Assembly: GCA_965213545.1 (NCBI GenBank)
Contig: CBDBZL010000002.1
Coordinates: forward strand, 1,426,001-1,490,000
Length of the DNA: 64,000 bases
Direction of reading: 5' to 3'
Origin: CBDBZL01 sp965213545
GTDB taxonomy: Bacteria > Pseudomonadota > Alphaproteobacteria > Sphingomonadales > Sphingomonadaceae
Shown here: piece after piece, positions 49,915 through 56,874 of the stretch
Numbering within the stretch: the first letter of the stretch is position 1
Layout: the number at the start of each line of letters is the position of its first letter
Notes under the pieces: model-generated
What the model was told of the DNA's origin: nothing
The model's database searches: none
What the model saw: only the letters and a program-made list of their open reading frames with translations
Translations under genes and position numbers: made by a program

Positions 49915-51545
49915 TCCTCGATGCCGAGCTCGGCGAGCAGCTGGGCGCGCAGGCGGAACTTCTGGATCTTGGAGGTCGACATCGGCCATTCCTCGACGAA
50001 GCGGATGTCGCGCGGCAGCTTGAAATTGGCGATCTGGCCCCGGCAATGCTCGATCAGCTCCGCCGCATCAGCACTGGCACCGGGCGCCAGTTCGACAAAG
50101 CCCACGGGCACCTCGACATAGCGCTCATCGGGGATGCCCACGATCTGCGCCAGCTTGACCGCCGCGTGGGTCTGCAACACGCTCTCGATCTCGGCTGCGG
50201 CCACGTTCTCTCCGCCCACCTTCAGCATGTCCTTGGTGCGGCCATGGAACAGGATCGTGCCGTGCTCGTCGAACGAGCCGATGTCGCCGGTATGCAGCCA
50301 GCCCTCGTGGATGGTCTCGGCGGTCTTGTCGGGCGCGTTGAAATAGCCGCTCAGCATGTTGGGGCCGCGCGCGCAGATCTCGCCGCGCTCGCCGGTGGCA
50401 CATTCGTGCCCGGTCTCGATGTCGAGGATGCGCACCTCCCATTCATCGAGCGGAACGCCCAACCTGGTGGTGCGCGATTGCAGGCTCTCGTCCAGCCGGC
50501 TGGTGCAGATCGTCCCCGCCGCCTCGGTCAGGCCATAGGTGCCGACATGGATGGTTTCGGGCATGGCCTGGAGCATCGCATGCTTGATCCAGGCGGGCTG
50601 GACCGCGAAGTTGCTGTTCATCAGCCGCATCGTGGACAGGTCCGTGCGCGCGAAGCTCTCGTGCGAAATCAGGTCCTGCATGATGGTGACGAAGCTGGGA
50701 TAGGCGATGGTCGCGCCCTCGGCCGCGAGCATTTCCAGCGCGGTTCCGGCCTCGAAATAGGAGACAGTAAGATAGGTGCCGCCCGCATCGGCGATCATCA
50801 TCATCGGCAGGATGCCGGCGATGTGGTAGATCGGCAGCGGCGACCAGACCTTGTCCTTCGCGCTGACCTCATACCGCAGCCCCAGGTTGCGGCTATTGCC
50901 CACCATCGCCCGGTTGGAGATCATGCAGCCCTTGGGGCTCGAGGTGGTGCCCGAGGTATAGAGGATGAGCGCGGTATCGGCCGGACCGATCGAATCGATG
51001 CCCAGTTCGATCGTCGCCAGCGGTGTCGCCTCGGCCAGCGCCACCGCCCGACTATGCGGCAGGAGCGCGCGGTGGCAGCGTTGTTCCAGACACACGATCT
51101 GGCGCAATTGCGGGGCTTCGGGCAGGTCCAGCGCCAGCGGATCTTCCGCCCGGTCGAGCGAGGGCAGGGCGGCGAGCAGGCGCTGCTCGAAATCGAGCGA
51201 TTCGGCCACCTTGCCGGTGGTCACCAGCACACACAGCGCGGCGTCCTTGATCAGGTAGGACAATTCGCCCGGCTGGTAGCGCGCGTTGACCGGCACCGCC
51301 ACCGTGCCCAGCAGCGCGCAGCCGAAGAACACCTCGACGAACTCGCGGCAAGTGGGCAGCAGGATACCGACATGATCGCCGCGCCGCGCGCCCAGCGCCT
51401 TGAGCACGCGCGCCCAGACCATCGCCGCATCATAAAGCTGGGCATGCGTCAGCCGCTCGCCGGGAAGCACCAGCGCGTCGTTGTCGCCATGGTTCTGCGC
51501 GCTGCGCCGCACCACGCCGCCGATCGTGTAGATGTCCCCGGTCAA
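49911..51545 (-). CDS. Long/aryl-acid:CoA ligase (AMP-forming, FadD-type)
   Basis: A 544-residue protein from a TTG at 51545 that overlaps the VOC stop (TTGA); longer translations run into the VOC reading and are not real. The P-loop LILYTSGTTSSPKGCMISNRA, YGLTEAAGTI, GWLHTGDIGSFDEHGTILFHGRTKDMLKVGGENVAAAEIE and MSTSKIQKFRLR are complete adenylate-forming motifs. It activates a carboxylic acid as its CoA thioester. Within an operon next to MaoC hydratase, acyl-CoA dehydrogenase and SDRs, it likely opens a beta-oxidation-like side chain route (inference). The TTG start is inferred from length, overlap and homology. Confidence 0.86.
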   Translation of the reverse strand: MTGDIYTIGGVVRRSAQNHGDNDALVLPGERLTHAQLYDAAMVWARVLKALGARRGDHVGILLPTCREFVEVFFGCALLGTVAVPVNARYQPGELSYLIKDAALCVLVTTGKVAESLDFEQRLLAALPSLDRAEDPLALDLPEAPQLRQIVCLEQRCHRALLPHSRAVALAEATPLATIELGIDSIGPADTALILYTSGTTSSPKGCMISNRAMVGNSRNLGLRYEVSAKDKVWSPLPIYHIAGILPMMMIADAGGTYLTVSYFEAGTALEMLAAEGATIAYPSFVTIMQDLISHESFARTDLSTMRLMNSNFAVQPAWIKHAMLQAMPETIHVGTYGLTEAAGTICTSRLDESLQSRTTRLGVPLDEWEVRILDIETGHECATGERGEICARGPNMLSGYFNAPDKTAETIHEGWLHTGDIGSFDEHGTILFHGRTKDMLKVGGENVAAAEIESVLQTHAAVKLAQIVGIPDERYVEVPVGFVELAPGASADAAELIEHCRGQIANFKLPRDIRFVEEWPMSTSKIQKFRLRAQLLAELGIEE

Positions 51546-52086
51546 GCGGTGGTCCCCATCTCGCGCAGCAGGGATTGCAGGTCGCCGTCCCAGTCGCGCG
51601 CGGCGCTGGCGATCACCGCGAAGAATTTGGCGATCGCCGGGCAGTCCTGGACGATCTCGACCATATGGCCGAGCGCCGGCCGACAATCGACATAGCAGAA
51701 GCGCACCTCGCCAAAGAAACCGCTGCTGGCGACCTTCGAAGCCCTGGTCCAGATAGGGCTGCAGTGTGGCGTCGAAATCCTGCGCCATGATGGCGACGTG
51801 GTGCATCGCCTCCTCGCCTTGCGGGCACGGTGTCGCGGTAGCACGAGGGCCTGTCGTCATGCTGCTCGACCAGCTCGATCTGGATCGGGCCTGCCTGCGC
51901 GATGGCGACCGAGAAGTCGATTGCCCCGGGCTGGCCGCGATGGAGCGGCTGCGAGATGGTCAGGTGGCGGTTGATCAGGAACGGCCCGATGCCCATCGCC
52001 CGGTGCCAGCGGCGCGCCGCGTCGGCCAGGTCGGGGACGACCCAGGACATCTGGAAGATGCTGCGGCTTGCCGGGATGGCGTTCAT
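51542..52086 (-). pseudogene. VOC (glyoxalase-fold) protein interrupted by two one-base insertions
   Basis: Translation from the ATG at 52086 gives FQMSWVVPDLADAARRWHRAMGIGPF, a clear VOC start. The frame is lost at about 51817-51820 and again at about 51733-51736. Deleting one A at the first and one G at the second point (both within AAGG, minus strand) restores a 180-residue protein ending SLLREMGTTA, with MHHVAIMAQDFDAT and RFCYVDCRPALGHMVEIV in the middle. The repaired gene ends in a TGA shared with the ligase TTG. VOC proteins of this size act as dioxygenases, isomerases or epimerases. Either the gene is broken or these are two indel errors in the assembly. Confidence 0.78.
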
Positions 52087-52146
52087 CTATGATGGCCCCT
52101 CGCCAGTGAGGCAATGACCTTACCATCCCGCGATCGGGTGGTAAAC

Positions 52147-52164
52147 ATACAGGCATGCTTGTTT
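52147..52164. promoter_or_regulatory. Shared 18-bp near-palindrome, site C
   Basis: ATACAGGCATGCTTGTTT pairs with itself at 7 of 9 positions and matches the consensus AAACAAGCATGCTTGTTT at 16 of 18. It lies between the divergent VOC (start 52086) and MaoC (start 52211) genes. See sites A (46887) and B (59448). Confidence 0.55.
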
Positions 52165-52210
52165 GTTTGCCGGCTTGCAGGATAGGCACGCCCGGCGCTA
52201 GACACCGGAC

Positions 52211-52672
52211 GTGCAGCGCGCCCCGCCCCGCATGTTCGAGGACCTGGAGGTGGGCGAGACCCGCCGGTCATCCGCGCGAACAATCAGCGAGGCCGAGATG
52301 CTCGAATTCGCGCGCGCCTATGATCCGCAGTGGTTCCATGTCGACGCCGAAGCCGCGCGCGGTTCGGTGTTCGAGGGGCTGATCGCCAGCGGCATCCACG
52401 TGCTCGCGATCTGGCGCCAGCTCGATCACGAGATCAATTCCGACATCGACTTCGTCTGCGGCATCGGGTTCGACGAGCTGCGGATCGAGGCGGCGCTGCG
52501 GCCGGGCGACACGGTTCATGCCACATCGCGCATCGTCTCGCTCGAGGCTTCGCACAGTGGCAAACCGCGCGGCACCGCGCGCACCTATTACGAACTGCGC
52601 AACCAGAACGATGCGGTGGTGGTGCGGTTCGAGAGCATCAATCTGGTCCACACCCGCGCGGCGCACGCCTAG
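52211..52672 (+). CDS. MaoC-like enoyl-CoA hydratase/dehydratase
   Basis: A 153-residue hot-dog-fold protein. MFEDLEVGETRRSSARTIS opens the domain, AYDPQWFHVDAEAA has the catalytic Asp and His of hydratase motif 2, and FEGLIASGIHVLA and RIEAALRPGDTVHATSRI follow. The start is uncertain: GTG at 52211 or ATG at 52232 (MFEDL), neither with a strong ribosome-binding site. Expected reaction: hydration of an enoyl-CoA or dehydration of a 3-hydroxyacyl-CoA. It is divergent from the VOC-ligase-SDR operon with shared site C between, so hydratase and ligase are likely co-regulated. Confidence 0.84.
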   Translation: MQRAPPRMFEDLEVGETRRSSARTISEAEMLEFARAYDPQWFHVDAEAARGSVFEGLIASGIHVLAIWRQLDHEINSDIDFVCGIGFDELRIEAALRPGDTVHATSRIVSLEASHSGKPRGTARTYYELRNQNDAVVVRFESINLVHTRAAHA

Positions 52673-52749
52673 GTCGGACCCCCGTTTAGCCCCCTCCCCG
52701 GTCACCCATGCCCCTCAGCCTGCCCGGCCGGCGGGTCAGCGCGCGCCAG

Positions 52750-53379
52750 TCAACCCTCACCGCTCAGCGCGCGTGCCAGGCGCTCGGCTTCGCCTGACGC
52801 GGCTTCGACCGCCTGGCGCACCGCTTCTTCCGGGCCGAATGTGGGTGAGACATTGATCACATCGGTGCGATCGATGCCGATGAAGCCCAGCCACGTCTCC
52901 AGGTAGCGCATCTGAAAATCAAGCGGTGCGAGCGCCTCGTCGGCGGCGAAGGGCATCGCGCTGGCGGCGATCACCACCGCCCGCCGGCCAGAGGCCAGCC
53001 CTTCCACATTGCCCGCTGCGTCATTGCGGAAGGTCATGCCCGGCTGCGTCACCACATCGATGAAGTGCTTGAGCGGGTAGGGGATGGAGAAGTTCCACAT
53101 CGGCGTGCTGATGAGATAGGCCTCATGCGCCAGAAACGCTTCTGCCTGCGCGCGCACCGCCTGCCACTCCCCGGCAATGTCGCCATCCACCTCCTCGCCC
53201 ATGATGAGGGCATAGCGCCCCTCGATCATGTCACCGCCAAGCGATGGCAGGGCCGCATCCCACAGGTCCAGGCGGGTCACCGTGACCGAGCGGGGCAGCG
53301 CGGCCACGAACCGGTCCGCGACCACCCGCGAGCGCGAGCGATTGGCGCGCGGGCTGGCATCGATATGCAAGAGGCGCAT
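52750..53379 (-). CDS. FMN-dependent NADH:quinone oxidoreductase / azoreductase (AzoR-like)
   Basis: A 209-residue flavodoxin-like protein; its ATG at 53379 overlaps the ferredoxin stop by four bases. LLHIDASPRANRSRSRVVADRF binds the FMN phosphate, and PMWNFSIPYPLKHFIDVVTQPGMTF is the AzoR signature with the flavin-contacting MWNF. Reactions: two-electron reduction of quinones or azo bonds with NADH. Being translated after a Rieske ferredoxin, it might recycle catechol/quinone products or take part in electron supply; it is not a typical ferredoxin reductase, which is otherwise missing from the window. Confidence 0.85.
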   Translation of the reverse strand: MRLLHIDASPRANRSRSRVVADRFVAALPRSVTVTRLDLWDAALPSLGGDMIEGRYALIMGEEVDGDIAGEWQAVRAQAEAFLAHEAYLISTPMWNFSIPYPLKHFIDVVTQPGMTFRNDAAGNVEGLASGRRAVVIAASAMPFAADEALAPLDFQMRYLETWLGFIGIDRTDVINVSPTFGPEEAVRQAVEAASGEAERLARALSGEG

Positions 53380-53711
53380 CAACCGGCCCCGGGATCGAGC
53401 CGGCGATCGAGGTCCACCGCGATGGCGCCGTCATGCTCCTCGCAATGCCAAGCCTTGATCGGCTTGTCGGTCAGATCGCCCTTGGGACAGCCATTGCGCA
53501 GGTCGAAGCGCACGCCGTGCAGCGGGCAGAAGATGAACACCTTCTTCACCTTGCCTCCCGCGAGTTCCTGATAGGCGTGGCTGCACCTGTTCTGGACCGC
53601 GAACACGCCATGATCGGTGCGCACCAGCAGCACCTCTTCGCCGCCATGCGCCACCGCCAGCGTGCCGCCCGGTTCGATATCGTCGAGCCTGGCGATAACC
53701 TCGCGTCCCAT
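53379..53711 (-). CDS. Rieske-type ferredoxin
   Basis: A 110-residue protein from the ATG at 53711. The two cluster-binding motifs are CSH in NRCSHAYQELAGG and CPLH in CPLHGVRFDLRNG (CxH and CxxH). Length and lack of a catalytic domain fit a small electron carrier for ring-hydroxylating oxygenases. Two oxygenase alpha subunits (46951 and 59537) are in the same block. Its start codon overlaps the acyl-CoA dehydrogenase stop by one base, and the AzoR gene overlaps its own stop. Which oxygenase it serves is unknown. Confidence 0.87.
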   Translation of the reverse strand: MGREVIARLDDIEPGGTLAVAHGGEEVLLVRTDHGVFAVQNRCSHAYQELAGGKVKKVFIFCPLHGVRFDLRNGCPKGDLTDKPIKAWHCEEHDGAIAVDLDRRLDPGAG

Positions 53712-54871
53712 CAGCGCCGCTGGTCGAAGCGCCGGCCCACCATGGCGCTGGCGATATTGGTCTTCTGGATGTCGATCGCGCCCCCGGCGATGCCCCAGCC
53801 CCAGGCATCGCGCATCCGCCGTTCCATGGGGAATTCGCGCGAGTAGCCATAGGCGCCCATCAGCTGGACCGCGTTGCCGGTGACGTCGCGGGCGATGGAA
53901 TTGGCGAAGCACTTGGCAAGCGAGGAATCGAGCACCGACGGCAGTCCGTCCTCGGCATTGGCCGCCGCGCGCCAGATCAGGAGGCGCGCGGCATCCACCG
54001 CCATCTGCATCTCGGCCAGCTTCAGCTGCACCGCCTGGAACTCGACGATGGGCTTGCCGAACTGCTTTCGTTCCTGGACATAGTCCAGCACGTCCTCGAG
54101 CGCGCCCGAGGCCTGTGCCAGCGCCATCGTGGCATTGCCGCAGCGTTCCAGATCGAAGGCTTCCATCAACTGGCGAAATCCGCCGGCGGGAACGATGATG
54201 TTAGCGAGCGGCACCCGGCAGTCGTCGAACACGAGGTCGGACGAGGGGATGCCGCGAAACCCCATCAGCTGCTCGCCCGGACCGAAGCTGAGGCCGGGCG
54301 TATCGCGCTCCACGAACACCGCGCCGATGCCCTTCGCGCCCGGCTCGTCCGACATCCGGCAATAGACGACATAGCCGTCCGCATGACCGCCGCCCGAGCA
54401 CCAGCGCTTGGTGCCATCGAGCACCAGCATGCCGTCCTTGTGGGTCGCGCGCGTCTTGAGGTCGGTCAGCGCGCTGCCGGCATCGGGTTCGGACATGGCG
54501 ACCGCCACGATCATCTCCCCCCGGCACACCGCGGGCACCACGCGGCGGCGCAGTTCTTCGGGAGCGAAGCGCTCGATCGCGCGCACCGGTCCCACGCAGG
54601 ACTCGAACACCGGAAAGGCGATGGCGGAGGAGATCTTGCCGAACTCCTCCAGCACGATCAGCGCTTCCAGATTGCCCAGACCCAGCCCGCCCAGCTCTTC
54701 GGGCACGTTGATCCCCAGAAAGCCCAGCTCGGCATAGCGGGCGATCAGCTCGCGCGAGGGCGGCTTGTCCTGCGCCTCCAGCTCGGCGGCCAAGGCGGGA
54801 AGTTCGTCGCGGGCGAACCTGCGCGCGGCGTCCTGCAACTGGAGCTGGTCGTCGCTCAGGGTGAATTTCAT
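53711..54871 (-). CDS. Acyl-CoA dehydrogenase family flavoprotein
   Basis: A 386-residue protein; the ATG at 54871 has AAGGA at good distance, and another in-frame ATG sits six bases upstream. ELGFLGINVPEELGG, AVAMSEPDAGSALTDLKTRA (FAD contact), LGPGEQLMGFRGI-like FGPGEQLMGFRGIPSSDLVFDDCRVP, QFGKPIVEFQAVQLKLAEMQ and MGAYGYSREFPMERRMRDA are the expected ACAD blocks. It introduces an alpha-beta double bond in an acyl-CoA, passing electrons to ETF. It follows the PQQ enzyme after 67 bases in the TBDR3 operon. Together with ligase, MaoC and SDR genes it makes up most of a beta-oxidation cycle. Confidence 0.88.
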   Translation of the reverse strand: MKFTLSDDQLQLQDAARRFARDELPALAAELEAQDKPPSRELIARYAELGFLGINVPEELGGLGLGNLEALIVLEEFGKISSAIAFPVFESCVGPVRAIERFAPEELRRRVVPAVCRGEMIVAVAMSEPDAGSALTDLKTRATHKDGMLVLDGTKRWCSGGGHADGYVVYCRMSDEPGAKGIGAVFVERDTPGLSFGPGEQLMGFRGIPSSDLVFDDCRVPLANIIVPAGGFRQLMEAFDLERCGNATMALAQASGALEDVLDYVQERKQFGKPIVEFQAVQLKLAEMQMAVDAARLLIWRAAANAEDGLPSVLDSSLAKCFANSIARDVTGNAVQLMGAYGYSREFPMERRMRDAWGWGIAGGAIDIQKTNIASAMVGRRFDQRR

Positions 54872-54938
54872 CGCCATCCTTCGCCGTTCGGCAACCGGGC
54901 CTCGTGACAAGCCGGAAGTTCAGGGTTTGGCCGGGAGT

Positions 54939-56873
54939 TCAGGGTTTGGCGAACACCATCAGCAGGTTGCCGGGCATGTGGAAGTAAAGCCCATAGCCGC
55001 TATTGGCGATGACGTGGCCCTGATAGACCGCCGGCCCCGGGCCGCTCATCCCGCCGCCCATGGCCACCGTGCCGGTGACGGTCTCGACCGGCTGGCGAGT
55101 ATCGACGTTCCACAGCAGCGCGCCTGTCGCCCCGTCATAGCCGCGTAGCCGTCCGTCCAAGTGGCCGGCCAGCACCGCGCCCGGAATGGCGGTGGCCGCC
55201 GCCGAGATGCCGGGATCGCAATAGGTTTCGCCAGCGCAGATATTGTCCGCCTTGTGCTGCCACAGGATGCTGCCCGTCGCGGCGTCGAGCGCGTGGATGC
55301 CGGCGCCGTTGAGCGAGGCGTCATAGACCCGCCCGTCATAGGTATCCGCCATATCGACGATGGGGACGTAGACGGTGGTCCCCTCGCGCGCCATGCCGAA
55401 ATGCACGCCTCCCTGGGTGCCGCCGTGGCCGAGCCGCTGGCGCCAGGCGATGGAGCCAGCCTCGGGGTCGATGCCGAACACCATTCCCGACTTGCCGCCC
55501 ACCACCACCATGTCGCGCGTCCCGCCGAGCGGCACGAGGAGCGGCGAGGCGGCGATATCGAGGTCGGGTCCCTCTTCTTCGGGGCAGTTCTCATTCCCTA
55601 GCATGCAGCCCACGTTCCAGGCGTCGTCGGGGGTGAACTGGACCTGCCACAGCTTGCGCCCGGTGGCGGCATCGAGCGCGAACAACGCATCGCTATTGCC
55701 GTCGGCGGGCGTGGAATAGTTCTGGCCCGAGCCGAAATAGAACCGGCCGCGCGCGGCATCATAGGCGGGGCTGTTCCACACCGGCGCTCCCGAGGGACCG
55801 AGGATGCGCGCGCCGGTGTCGGTCGTGCCCTGCTCGCTCGGTGGCTCGGGCACGGTGTAGGTCTGCCACACTTTCTCGCCGCTCGCCGGGTCGAGCGCCA
55901 GCAGCGAACCGCGGAAGGTGCAGCAGCTATAGTTGGGATCGGCCGCCGAGGTCACTTCCAGCGAGGAGACCGGAACCGCCAGCACCCCGCCGCCCAGCGT
56001 CGGCGTTCCGGTAATGGTGGCGTTGGGATGGTCATCCGCCTTGATGCGCCACACTTCGTCGCCGGTCATCGCATCAAGCGCATAGACGCGGCCCACGATA
56101 TCGCCGAAATAGAGCCGCTGCTGCTCAGCATCGGCAATGATCGCGGTGCGCACTTCGGCCCCGGCGCGATAGGTCCAGCGCGCACAGCCGGTCTCAAGAT
56201 CGAAAGCATGGACATGCCCGGTCTGGCTGCTCACGAAGATGGTGTTCCAGCCCACCGCCGGCTGCGACCGCGCGCGGTTGGCTCCGGGATAGGCGAAAGC
56301 CCACTTGAGCCTCAGTTGCGACAGGTCACCCGCCTCCACGCCGCCGACATTCGCCGGCACGAAGCGCGAGGTATCATGCCCCCAGCCCACGCGCGCGGGC
56401 GGCGCTCCGGTGAAGCCGGCGGCCTCGCCGCTGCAGCGCGGCGGCGGGGCGGGCGGCTGATAGTCAGCCAGCTCGATCCGCGCGAGATATTCGGCGATCT
56501 GGCGCTGTTCCAGGGCGGAGAGATGCGCCGCCTGCTGCTTCATCACCCCGTCATGCATGGAAGACAGCACCACGTCGGGTTCGAGCATCTCCAGCCAGAC
56601 CACCGCGGGCGCCTTGGGCACCGAACCATTGTGACAGAACAGGCAGTTGCGCTCGAACAGCGCCTTGCCCGGATGCGTTTCCGGATCGATTGGCGTGCCG
56701 CCGCGCGACTGGAGCTCGTCGATCGAGGCCATCCGCGTGTCGCCGACCGGCACGTCGGCCACCGCGTTCGGGGGCACCGCGCTCGGGGCCACCGCGCCGG
56801 GTGCCGCAGACCCGGCCGCCGCGAAGGCTACCGCCATGACCAGTGCCGATATCGTCTTGCCAAGCTGCATCAT
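54939..56873 (-). CDS. Periplasmic PQQ-dependent dehydrogenase with N-terminal cytochrome c (PVA dehydrogenase-like)
   Basis: A 644-residue exported protein with a signal peptide (1-24). A c-type heme site CLFCH (77-81) with MKQQAAHLSALEQRQIAEYL gives an N-terminal cytochrome domain of about 110 residues. The rest is a PQQ beta-propeller with repeated GxxYALDAMTGDEVW-like blades (from about 210) and a vicinal Cys pair in NYSCCTFRG (317-318), as in PQQ alcohol dehydrogenases. Cytochrome first, propeller second is the order known for polyvinyl-alcohol dehydrogenase of sphingomonads; other quinohemoproteins have it reversed. It oxidises an alcohol in the periplasm. It is one base after the TBDR3 stop. 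Confidence 0.85.
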   Translation of the reverse strand: MMQLGKTISALVMAVAFAAAGSAAPGAVAPSAVPPNAVADVPVGDTRMASIDELQSRGGTPIDPETHPGKALFERNCLFCHNGSVPKAPAVVWLEMLEPDVVLSSMHDGVMKQQAAHLSALEQRQIAEYLARIELADYQPPAPPPRCSGEAAGFTGAPPARVGWGHDTSRFVPANVGGVEAGDLSQLRLKWAFAYPGANRARSQPAVGWNTIFVSSQTGHVHAFDLETGCARWTYRAGAEVRTAIIADAEQQRLYFGDIVGRVYALDAMTGDEVWRIKADDHPNATITGTPTLGGGVLAVPVSSLEVTSAADPNYSCCTFRGSLLALDPASGEKVWQTYTVPEPPSEQGTTDTGARILGPSGAPVWNSPAYDAARGRFYFGSGQNYSTPADGNSDALFALDAATGRKLWQVQFTPDDAWNVGCMLGNENCPEEEGPDLDIAASPLLVPLGGTRDMVVVGGKSGMVFGIDPEAGSIAWRQRLGHGGTQGGVHFGMAREGTTVYVPIVDMADTYDGRVYDASLNGAGIHALDAATGSILWQHKADNICAGETYCDPGISAAATAIPGAVLAGHLDGRLRGYDGATGALLWNVDTRQPVETVTGTVAMGGGMSGPGPAVYQGHVIANSGYGLYFHMPGNLLMVFAKP

Positions 56874-56874
56874 C

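Noticed and set aside
51546..51860. N-terminal extension of the CoA ligase
   Set aside because: This part is the middle of the frameshifted VOC gene plus an out-of-frame stretch; the ligase starts at the TTG at 51545.
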